Source: JAADHX01 sp964569385
GTDB taxonomy: Bacteria > Actinomycetota > Acidimicrobiia > Acidimicrobiales > Poriferisodalaceae
DNA: 6,132 bases
Direction of reading: 5' to 3'
Assembly: GCA_964569385.1 (NCBI GenBank)
Contig: CAZMUM010000078.1
Span: forward strand, 1 to 6,132
Position numbers and translations under genes: made by a program. The notes under the pieces were generated by a model. That model was not told the origin of the DNA, searched no databases, and saw nothing but the letters and a program-made list of their open reading frames with translations. This document shows, in pieces, positions 1 to 5,886 of this stretch. How positions within the stretch are numbered: the first letter of the stretch is position 1; each line of letters begins with the position of its first letter.

Positions 1-363
1 CATCTTCGCCAACACGGAGGACTTGTATACGTTTCTGGCACGAGCGCGCGCCAAGCCGACAACACCATCGCTGGCGCGTCGGCCGACGAACTCGGCACGC
101 TGACACTCGACATGTCGATTCAGGCGCGGGCCGTTCTCGACAACATTGAGAAGGTTCTGGACACTGTTGGCTTAGACCGCTCCGACCTCCTAGACACCAC
201 GGTGTTCCTCGTGAACATGAACGACTTCGGTGCATACAACGCGGCCTGGGCCGAGTTCTTCGAAGGTGTGATCGCCCCGGCCCGCACCACCGTCGCCGTG
301 CACCAACTCCCGCACCCTCACCTACTTCTCGAAATCAAAGCAACCGCAGCCGGGCGCAACTAG
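1..363 (+). CDS. nbaF: 2-aminomuconate deaminase, RidA/YjgF family (5' end outside window)
   Basis: The frame is open from the first base and ends in TAG at 361-363, giving 120 visible codons. The family is usually about 140 residues, so roughly 20 N-terminal residues lie outside. The ATG at 112 is internal: the residues before it (GGLVYVSGTSARQADNTIAG) are the conserved N-terminal strand of the family. The C-terminal part reads FLVNMNDFGAYN, then PARTTVAVHQLPHPHLLLEIK. The arginine of PART (codon 95 of the window) is the usual RidA carboxylate-binding arginine. The HQLPHPHLL stretch is typical of the 2-aminomuconate deaminase branch rather than of generic RidA. Known activity: cytosolic hydrolysis of 2-aminomuconate to 4-oxalocrotonate and ammonia. 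It is followed directly by the ring-cleavage dioxygenase of the same pathway, which supports the specific assignment. A generic imine deaminase is the alternative. Confidence 0.86.
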   Translation, partial: HLRQHGGLVYVSGTSARQADNTIAGASADELGTLTLDMSIQARAVLDNIEKVLDTVGLDRSDLLDTTVFLVNMNDFGAYNAAWAEFFEGVIAPARTTVAVHQLPHPHLLLEIKATAAGRN

Positions 364-371
364 GAGCCACG

Positions 372-908
372 ATGCAAGCGCCGTTCAGTCTTCAACAATG
401 GATCGCCGACAATCGCGACGATCTCCGCCGGCCAGTCGCCAACAAGCAGATCTGGCTCGACGACGACATGATTGTCATGATTATCGGTGGCGGCAACGAA
501 CGCACCGACTTCCACGACGATCCGTTTCCCGAGTTCTTCCATCAGCTCAAAGGTTCGATGGTGTTGCGGATCATGGACAACGAAGGGAGTCCGCCACGCG
601 ATGTTCCGATTAACGAAGGGGAAGTATTCTTCTTGGCGCCCAACGTTCGTCACTCGCCGCAACGCAAAGACCCCGATGGCATTGGCCTCGTTGTCGAGGT
701 CGGTCGCACCGAAGGCCAGCTCGATGGGTTCGAGTGGTTCTGCCTGAACTGCAACAGCCTCGTCCACAGAGTCGAGGTTCAGGTGAAGTCCATCGTCGAC
801 GATCTTCCTCCTCTGTTCGAGGCCTTTTACGCTGATGTCGGGGCTCGTACCTGCCCCAAATGTGGTGAAGTGCATCCGGGGGCGGCCGCTGCTGAGGTCG
901 CCGGGTGA
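372..908 (+). CDS. nbaC: 3-hydroxyanthranilate 3,4-dioxygenase
   Basis: This 178-residue cupin protein has the length of bacterial 3-hydroxyanthranilate dioxygenases. It opens the ring of 3-hydroxyanthranilate with O2 to give 2-amino-3-carboxymuconate-6-semialdehyde. The catalytic Fe(II) ligands expected for the family are present: His48 and Glu54 in RTDFHDDPFPEFF, and His94 in NVRHSPQR. The substrate-binding Arg44, Arg98 and Glu109 are also kept. The C-terminus carries the second, rubredoxin-like iron site of the bacterial enzymes: Cys124 and Cys127 (CLNC), Cys161 and Cys164 (CPKC). The segment HRVEVQVKSIVDDLPPLFEAFYA is strongly family-like. The start is well supported: AGGAG overlaps the stop of the deaminase gene, five bases before ATG 372. 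The gene ends in a 4-base GTGA overlap with the decarboxylase gene, so the two are probably translationally coupled. Confidence 0.96.
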   Translation: MQAPFSLQQWIADNRDDLRRPVANKQIWLDDDMIVMIIGGGNERTDFHDDPFPEFFHQLKGSMVLRIMDNEGSPPRDVPINEGEVFFLAPNVRHSPQRKDPDGIGLVVEVGRTEGQLDGFEWFCLNCNSLVHRVEVQVKSIVDDLPPLFEAFYADVGARTCPKCGEVHPGAAAAEVAG

Positions 909-1921
909 AAGTCGATATTCACGCTCACTTCTTCCCAAAGATCTCTCAATCTGACTGTGCCCGTTTGGGCGTGGATGACGCGCCGTGGCTTCGAGACGAC
1001 GGCGACGGCACGGGTTTCATTATGGTGGCCGACACCGAGTTCCGACCCGTGGGTGCGCCGTTGTGGGACCCGACTGCTCGCGTGGCCGAGATGGACCAGC
1101 ACGGTGTGGCTGTCGAAGTCGTTTCGGCCACACCAATCCTGTTCGGCTATCACGCCGACGTTGCCGATGCTGTTTCGTGGTGCCGGTTCGTCAATGATCA
1201 AGCGGTCGAGATGTGTGCCAAGTATCCCTCGCGCCTGAGCCCGCTGTGCCAGGTTCCGCTCCAAGACATCGACGCCGCCTGTATTGAAGTCAGCCGGGCC
1301 AAATCCACAGGACACGTCGGTGTCCACATAGGCAATCACGTCAGCGGTCGCAACCTTGACGACCCTGAACTTGTGCGATTCCTGCACCACTGCGCCGACG
1401 ACGAAGTACCGGTGTTTGTGCACCCGTGGGACACGATGGCTGGCGAGCGCATGCCTAAGTACATGCTCAAGTGGCTGGTTGGTATGCCTGCTGAAACGCA
1501 TCTGGCCATTCTTTCTTTGATCCTGTCGGGTGCCTTCGAGCGCCTGCCAAGGAACCTCAAGCTGTGCTTCGCTCATGGCGGTGGCAACTTCGCGGCGCAG
1601 TTAGGTCGGGTCGACAATGCCTGGCACCGCCGCGACCTTGTGCGAGTTGATTGCCCGAATCCGCCATCGAGTTACACCGACCGGTTCTACGTCGACTCGG
1701 CCGTGTTCAGTAACGATGCGCTTCAGTTGCTTACCTCCACCATGAGCGTCGATCGCGTCATGCTCGGATCCGATTACCCGTTCCCGCTCGGCGAAATCGA
1801 ACCTGGCAAGCTCATCGACGAAGCGCCATTCCTGTCAATTGGGGACAAGGAGAAGCTTCTGGCTGGCAACGCAGCCGCGTTCTTCGGTCTTGATCTAGCC
1901 GACGGTGTTGGTAACGCTTAG
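905..1921 (+). CDS. nbaD: 2-amino-3-carboxymuconate-6-semialdehyde decarboxylase (ACMSD)
   Basis: This 338-residue TIM-barrel amidohydrolase-superfamily protein decarboxylates the unstable dioxygenase product to 2-aminomuconate-6-semialdehyde, diverting it from non-enzymatic closure to quinolinate. The zinc ligands are visible: His6 and His8 (DIHAHFFP), His173 (VFVHPWD) and Asp290 (MLGSDYPFP). Catalytic His224 (FAHGGGNF) and the substrate-binding Arg47 (FRPV) and Arg235 (GRVDNAW, acting across the dimer) are also present. The segments MPAETHLAILSLILSGAFER and VDSAVF are nearly diagnostic of ACMSD. The start is GTG at 905, overlapping the TGA of nbaC, with a GAGG about eight bases upstream. 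No other start gives the N-terminal metal motif its usual position. Its TAG (1919-1921) overlaps the stop codon of the convergent dehydrogenase gene, so no separate terminator fits between them. Confidence 0.96.
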   Translation: MKVDIHAHFFPKISQSDCARLGVDDAPWLRDDGDGTGFIMVADTEFRPVGAPLWDPTARVAEMDQHGVAVEVVSATPILFGYHADVADAVSWCRFVNDQAVEMCAKYPSRLSPLCQVPLQDIDAACIEVSRAKSTGHVGVHIGNHVSGRNLDDPELVRFLHHCADDEVPVFVHPWDTMAGERMPKYMLKWLVGMPAETHLAILSLILSGAFERLPRNLKLCFAHGGGNFAAQLGRVDNAWHRRDLVRVDCPNPPSSYTDRFYVDSAVFSNDALQLLTSTMSVDRVMLGSDYPFPLGEIEPGKLIDEAPFLSIGDKEKLLAGNAAAFFGLDLADGVGNA

Positions 1922-3438
1922 ACGGTTCCTTCAAAGGCTGGATCGACCCCGGCTTGGTCGCCGCCATCGGTGTCGTGCCACGTGGTGACGATGACCTTCT
2001 TATCGGTGTAGAAGTCGACGGCGTCGACACCACGGCCGCGGAGAGCTCCGTAGAACGACGACTTGCGGCCACCAACCGGGTAGAACGCGATTGGCGCCGG
2101 CGTACCCACGTTGATGCCGACTTGGCCCGTCTCGACGGCTTGGCTGAAGCGTCTGGCCAGACCGCCGCGCTCGGTGTAGATGACGGCCGAGTGTCCGTAC
2201 GTGGAGTCGTTGATGATGTCGATGGCATCGTCGAGGCTGTCAACGGGGTGAATGCAACGAACCGGGCCGAACAGTTCGGTCTGCCACACTGCGCTTGTCG
2301 GATCAGTTTCGATGAGTGTTGGGCCTAACCAATGTCCACCTTCGCATCCGTCGACGGTGGCGCCGCGTCCATCGAGAATGAGGTTCGCTCCATCGGCTTC
2401 GGCAGCGTCGATTGCAGCGACGTACTTGTTGAGCGCGGCCTCATTGATGACTGGGCCCATACTCACGTTGGGGTCAGTGCCTAGGCCGAGTTCCATGGCG
2501 TTGACTTGAGCTACCAACCTGGCCACAACATCGTCGTAGATCGACCGATAGACAAGCAGGTTCGACCCCGCGAAGCAGCGCTGCGACGCACACCCAAACA
2601 GTGACGACGCAATGTTGGGAATGCACCGGTCGAGCATGGCGGTGTCGGTAACTACGAGATGGTTCTTGGCGCCGCCTTGGGCTTGGCACCGCTTGGAGTT
2701 GTTGGTTGTGCGGCGGTACACAATCTCAGCAATCTCAGAAGACCCGACGAACGTCACGCCTTGCACAGCTTCGTGGTCACACAAGTTCTCTACCGTCGAC
2801 TTGTCGCCAAGCACCATGTTGACGACCCCTGGAGGAAAACCTGCTGCCTCGGCCAACTCGATCATTCGGATCGTGGTCAGTGGGCAGAGCTCGCTTGGCT
2901 TCAGCACAACGGTGTTGCCAGTGGCAACGGCCCAGCTGAAGTACAACGGAATCATGGCCGGGAAGTTGAACGGTGCGATGACTACGAACACACCGAGCGG
3001 GTCGCGGACGTACTCGATGTCGACCGATGTGGCCACGTTCTGGGTGACCGCGCCCTTCTGGGTTTCTGGCACGGTGGCCGCGTTCTCGATGTATTGAATT
3101 GCTCGCAACAACTCGCCGAGGGCTTCGGCCGTCGACTTGCCGTTTTCGGCCACGATGATGGTGGCCAACTCGTCGCGGGCTTCATGGAGCAGGTGCCGAT
3201 ATCGAAACATCAGGGCGGATCGAGTGGGCACCGGCGTCTTTCGCCAATTGGCGAACGCCATGACTGCTGCCTCGACCGCAGCATCGTTGGCTGCTGCCGA
3301 TGACATCGGGTGGACAGCCAAGCCGGCTCCTGTGGCGGGGTTGGTGACGATTGTTTCGCCCACGGAGTCGACGTCGACCCACTGGCCGGCTACGTAGTTT
3401 TGAAGTACCCGATCGGGCCGAGCTGCGGTGTCTGGCAT
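1918..3438 (-). CDS. CoA-acylating aldehyde dehydrogenase, methylmalonate-semialdehyde dehydrogenase type
   Basis: 506 residues, the full length of an MmsA/IolA-type aldehyde dehydrogenase. Visible landmarks are Asn158 (IAPFNFPAMIPL), Lys180 (VLKPSE), GGAKNH at 255-260, catalytic Cys288 (SQRCFAG) and Glu388 (TELFGP). The general-base glutamate of hydrolytic ALDHs is absent (Gln254 by alignment), as expected in the CoA-dependent branch. Arg112 (LLRAIQYIENA) and Arg287, next to the catalytic Cys, match the two arginines that hold the malonyl carboxylate in this branch. Known family reaction: a malonate- or methylmalonate-semialdehyde plus CoA and NAD+ gives an acyl-CoA, CO2 and NADH. ATG 3438 has GGAGAA three bases upstream and lies 27 bp after the enamidase gene, so they should share a transcript. 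Inference: the substrate may be 2-formylglutarate, giving glutaryl-CoA. A housekeeping valine or inositol role is the alternative. It is not an aminomuconate-semialdehyde dehydrogenase, which keeps the glutamate. Confidence 0.88.
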   Translation of the reverse strand: MPDTAARPDRVLQNYVAGQWVDVDSVGETIVTNPATGAGLAVHPMSSAAANDAAVEAAVMAFANWRKTPVPTRSALMFRYRHLLHEARDELATIIVAENGKSTAEALGELLRAIQYIENAATVPETQKGAVTQNVATSVDIEYVRDPLGVFVVIAPFNFPAMIPLYFSWAVATGNTVVLKPSELCPLTTIRMIELAEAAGFPPGVVNMVLGDKSTVENLCDHEAVQGVTFVGSSEIAEIVYRRTTNNSKRCQAQGGAKNHLVVTDTAMLDRCIPNIASSLFGCASQRCFAGSNLLVYRSIYDDVVARLVAQVNAMELGLGTDPNVSMGPVINEAALNKYVAAIDAAEADGANLILDGRGATVDGCEGGHWLGPTLIETDPTSAVWQTELFGPVRCIHPVDSLDDAIDIINDSTYGHSAVIYTERGGLARRFSQAVETGQVGINVGTPAPIAFYPVGGRKSSFYGALRGRGVDAVDFYTDKKVIVTTWHDTDGGDQAGVDPAFEGTV

Positions 3439-3465
3439 TTGTTCTCCGGTCTTAGCCGAGCTTGC

Positions 3466-4629
3466 TCAGCCAGTGAAAGTGATGGTGCGCGTGGGCGGAG
3501 GGGTATTGCGGCTTCTGTCGAACCGCACGATGCCGTCGATGATCAGACCGGCAACGGCCATGGTGTCGCCGATCGCCAATGCCTCCATGGCATCGCTGGC
3601 TTGGGAACCCATTGGGGTATCGACTACGGCCAGATCGCCTTCGGCGCCGACCTTGATGATGCCGCGATTGAGGGCATGCAATGCCGCGGTGTTACCTGTC
3701 GCCATGGCCACGGCTTTGGCCGGATCGATGCCACCGAAGGCCGCGACATAGGAGATGACACGAAGCACGCCGAGGGGTTGGACACCGGACCCCGCGGGGC
3801 AGTCGGTTCCGATGACAACCCGGTTGAGTTCGCCTCGTTCGTCGGCCAGCCGAGCGATCTGACCGAGCGTCACGATGTTGCCGTTGTGCACGAGTTCGAT
3901 GTGGGCGTCGGTTTCGTCCAGGATTCGCACGACGTCGCTGACCGGAAGGCTGGTCGGACCTCCGTTGACATGACCTGCCACGTCGGGTTTCACCTCGCCC
4001 ACGAAGTCGGCGTCGATCACGCCGCTGCCGGGAATCGAGGCGCCGCCGGTGTGGACCATGACCCTCATGTCGCGGGCTTGGGCCCAGCGTGTCATTTGGG
4101 CGGCAACGACTGGGTCTTTCAACCCGGAGATGCCGATCTCGCCAACCAAACGGCACCCGGCTGCGGCTAGATCGTCAAAGTCGGCTTCGACGAGCCCTTC
4201 TTCCAAGAGCACTGCGCCCGCGTGCATCTTCACTCCCGATGGCCGCAGGTTGGCGAACGACTTGTGAGCCAAGATGGCCAGTGCCTTGACCCCAGCAGGG
4301 TCGGTCGGGCGACCGGGCACATGGGGTTCGCCAGCCGACAGCATGGTGGTAACCCCGCCATGCATACACGAATCGATGAAATCGAACATGCGCTGCCGTG
4401 GCGTGAAGTCGCCAATGACCGGATGCACATGATTGTCGTGTAACCCGGGAATGACTGTTGCTCCGCCAGCGTCGATGACGGTGCTGATTCCAGACGTGTC
4501 GCAGTCGGTCTCAAACCCGACGGCCGAGATCAGTCCGCCTCGTACCACGACGGTGTCGCCATCGGTAAGTGGCGAGGCGAGGTCTCCGGAGATGATTGCA
4601 CCAATGCCCTTGATCACTACGTCAGCCAT
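3466..4629 (-). CDS. ena: Enamidase-like amidohydrolase (6-oxo-1,4,5,6-tetrahydronicotinate hydrolase)
   Basis: 387 residues with the composite fold of metal-dependent amidohydrolases: an N-terminal beta-sandwich piece, a TIM barrel, and a closing strand segment. It resembles the enamidase of the Eubacterium barkeri nicotinate pathway from end to end: IISGDLASPL near the N-terminus, APRQ-like TPRQ at 76-79, HGGVTTMLSAGEPHVPGRP, VMVHTGGASIPGS, HVNGGPT, MATGNTAALHALNRG, and SRNTPP near the C-terminus. The binuclear metal set is complete: His67 and His69 (DNHVH), Glu164 (GEIG), His193, His220 and Asp276 (GTDCP). Known reaction: hydrolysis of the cyclic enamide to 2-formylglutarate and ammonia. 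ATG 4629 was chosen because GAGGGG sits six bases upstream. An in-frame TTG at 4668 would add 13 unlike residues. It is the first gene of a two-gene unit with the CoA-acylating dehydrogenase. The substrate is inferred from family resemblance; a related cyclic enamide or amide is possible. Confidence 0.87.
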   Translation of the reverse strand: MADVVIKGIGAIISGDLASPLTDGDTVVVRGGLISAVGFETDCDTSGISTVIDAGGATVIPGLHDNHVHPVIGDFTPRQRMFDFIDSCMHGGVTTMLSAGEPHVPGRPTDPAGVKALAILAHKSFANLRPSGVKMHAGAVLLEEGLVEADFDDLAAAGCRLVGEIGISGLKDPVVAAQMTRWAQARDMRVMVHTGGASIPGSGVIDADFVGEVKPDVAGHVNGGPTSLPVSDVVRILDETDAHIELVHNGNIVTLGQIARLADERGELNRVVIGTDCPAGSGVQPLGVLRVISYVAAFGGIDPAKAVAMATGNTAALHALNRGIIKVGAEGDLAVVDTPMGSQASDAMEALAIGDTMAVAGLIIDGIVRFDRSRNTPPPTRTITFTG

Positions 4630-4678
4630 TTGAGACCCCTCGGTGGAGCTTCGGCTGCTGCCGCGCAACGGAGCTCAT

Positions 4679-4696
4679 TCACTTGTGTACTAGTGA
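4679..4696 (-). promoter_or_regulatory. Possible operator in front of the enamidase gene (GntR/FadR-like)
   Basis: TCACT (4679-4683) and AGTGA (4692-4696) are inverted copies around eight bases. Within them TTGTGTACTA (4683-4692) resembles the t.GTa.tAC.a pattern bound by FadR-subfamily GntR repressors. The element lies at the start point predicted from the neighbouring -10 box, a normal place for a repressor site. A second inverted pair, CTTGTGT (4682-4688) and ACACAAG (4724-4730), puts a half-site over the -35 box four helical turns away. No regulator gene is in the window, so the binding protein is unknown. Confidence 0.3.
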
Positions 4697-4700
4697 TCGG

Positions 4701-4729
4701 ATCGTAGTGTTGCCGGTTCGGTCACACAA
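4701..4729 (-). promoter_or_regulatory. Candidate sigma-70-type promoter of the enamidase/dehydrogenase unit
   Basis: Read on the minus strand, TTGTGT (4729-4724) and TACGAT (4706-4701) are separated by exactly 17 bases. Transcription would begin near 4694, leaving a leader of about 65 bases before ATG 4629. It is the only well-spaced pair I see between the HNH gene and the enamidase start. Matches to consensus are moderate. Confidence 0.4.
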
Positions 4730-4746
4730 GCAGCGCCGATGCCAGC

Positions 4747-4816
4747 CCAAAGAGCTACAACGAAGTATTCAACAAACCAAAGAGCTACAACGAAAAGTGG
4801 GTAATCGTTGTAGCTC
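4747..4816. repeat. Three-copy repeat around GAGCTACAACGA: two direct, one inverted
   Basis: CCAAAGAGCTACAACGAA occurs at 4747-4764 and again, identical, at 4777-4794, a period of 30. The reverse complement of its core, TCGTTGTAGCTC, follows at 4805-4816. The inverted copy can pair with either direct copy. The intervening bases (12 between direct copies, 11 before the inverted one) are not similar to each other. The element fills the gap between the HNH stop codon and the enamidase promoter. Confidence 0.85.
4770..4816 (-). terminator. Hairpin terminator of the HNH gene
   Basis: On the minus strand, five bases after the TAG at 4824-4822, a perfect 12-bp stem forms: GAGCTACAACGA (4816-4805) with TCGTTGTAGCTC (4793-4782), around an 11-base loop. 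It is followed by the T-rich TTTGGTTTGTT. Position and structure fit a Rho-independent terminator, although the T tract is interrupted by G. The plus strand has no T tract after the stem. Confidence 0.55.
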
Positions 4817-4821
4817 CAGTC

Positions 4822-5886
4822 CTAACTGTCGTGGCGTTTGGTGTGGCAGGGGGCGCAGCGGAGTTTGAGGTGGTCGGTGTGGGTTCGGCGGCTGATTTCA
4901 TAGGCGGGAAGGTGGTCGTATTCGAGTAGGTCGGGGCGGCCGCAGTCGACACATGTTTGGTCGCGTTCTTTGACGAGGCGTTTCTGTTGATCTGTGGGGA
5001 ATCGCCGCTTCGTTGACGCATTAACGGGCCGGGCAGCGGCATCGTGAATCAGCAGCCGTATGAACGCTTCTGGTAGGAGTCTGGCTATTGGTCCGTCCGG
5101 TAGCGGTGTGCCATTGTCGAGAGTGTTGCCATCACCGCGTACGTGCAGGATCACCTCATAATCGGGGCTCGACCCTTCGCAGGCTGTTAGGAGGTGGGTG
5201 ATCGCGTCGGCCCGGCGGTTGGCGACTGTGGGCCACACGCCTTGGCTGTTCTTGGTGGTGGCGGTTCGCATCATCTGGGTATCGATGGCGGCTTGAATAG
5301 TTCCCGCTACGAGGGGTGTGAATCTCATTGTGGCTGTGACCATGCCATCGGGTTCGTTTCGCCATGTGACGCCACGACATGCTTGTTGGCGTGCTTCGAC
5401 AACGTCGGAAGGTTCGTTACGTATCGACCATGCCGCCAACGCCTTGGCGATGTGGTCAGCTGGAACAGTTGCGGCGATCTTGAGTAGTTCGGTTTCGTTG
5501 TCGGGAGTAGCGATTCGGGTTATGGCCCGCACTTTCGCGAACGTCAGGTCGCCTTGTTGAAACGCGTCGGCGGTTGCGTCAAGACCACTAAGAGCGCGGC
5601 CAACACGAATCCACTCACGTACTGTGGCCGCACAGACGTCGAGCCGTTCCGCGATCCAATGCGCAGCCGACGGCGAACCGTCAGCAATCCAGATCGGCCC
5701 GTCAGCAAACGCAGCAGAACCAGACACCAGATGCCAATGAAGACTGGTCAACTGGCCACCAAACGAGATGAGCGACTCGGCCCGTCGGCGTTCGAGATCA
5801 AGCTCGACGGGATCGAAATGGGCTGCTCGGTGGCTGCGGTCGGTCGATTGAACCGGTGACGTCGACTGCGGGCTGGTTTGCGACAT
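4822..5886 (-). CDS. DUF222/13E12-family protein with C-terminal HNH endonuclease domain
   Basis: 354 residues. Residues 1-20 are Ser/Thr/Gln-rich and probably disordered. About 25-250 form the DUF222 domain, with its signature run HWIAERLDVCAATVREWIRV (76-95), AFQQGDLTFAKVRAITRIAT and ETELLKIAATVP. The C-terminus is an HNH-type zinc fold: CVDC (312-315), DH at 324-325, CAPCH (344-348) and His352. The usual Asn of the HNH motif is His339 (TDHL where DNL is normal), giving an H-H-H variant. Members of this family occur in many dispersed copies in actinobacterial genomes and are the coding part of the mycobacterial REP13E12 repeats. A DNA nuclease activity is expected, but the biological role is not established. 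ATG 5886 has AGGGGA five bases upstream. The gene has no functional link to the catabolic genes and is followed by its own terminator-like hairpin. Confidence 0.88.
   Translation of the reverse strand: MSQTSPQSTSPVQSTDRSHRAAHFDPVELDLERRRAESLISFGGQLTSLHWHLVSGSAAFADGPIWIADGSPSAAHWIAERLDVCAATVREWIRVGRALSGLDATADAFQQGDLTFAKVRAITRIATPDNETELLKIAATVPADHIAKALAAWSIRNEPSDVVEARQQACRGVTWRNEPDGMVTATMRFTPLVAGTIQAAIDTQMMRTATTKNSQGVWPTVANRRADAITHLLTACEGSSPDYEVILHVRGDGNTLDNGTPLPDGPIARLLPEAFIRLLIHDAAARPVNASTKRRFPTDQQKRLVKERDQTCVDCGRPDLLEYDHLPAYEISRRTHTDHLKLRCAPCHTKRHDS

Noticed and set aside
360..938. 192-codon minus-strand open frame antisense to the dioxygenase gene
   Set aside because: It mirrors nbaC, whose protein carries a full set of metal ligands and family motifs; the antisense peptide matches nothing recognisable.
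827..1576. 249-codon minus-strand open frame antisense to ACMSD
   Set aside because: The ACMSD catalytic residues and end-to-end family resemblance lie on the plus strand; this frame is antisense shadow.
1918..3438. Aminomuconate-semialdehyde dehydrogenase of the adjacent operon
   Set aside because: Opposite strand, its own operon, general-base glutamate missing, and motifs of the CoA-acylating methylmalonate-semialdehyde branch.
3310..4170. 286-codon plus-strand open frame opposite the dehydrogenase/enamidase genes
   Set aside because: It spans two real minus-strand genes and their junction, has a low-complexity Gly/Asp/His-rich translation, and has no motif; a codon-bias shadow.
4630..4668. 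TTG start adding 13 residues to the enamidase
   Set aside because: ATG 4629 has GAGGGG at ideal spacing and begins where the family begins; the extension is Ser-rich and unlike the family.
4747..4816. Short CRISPR array, because of the 30-bp period and a GTTGTAGCTC-like sequence
   Set aside because: Only two direct copies with a 12-base interval, a third copy inverted, and no cas genes; better explained as a terminator-type repeat.
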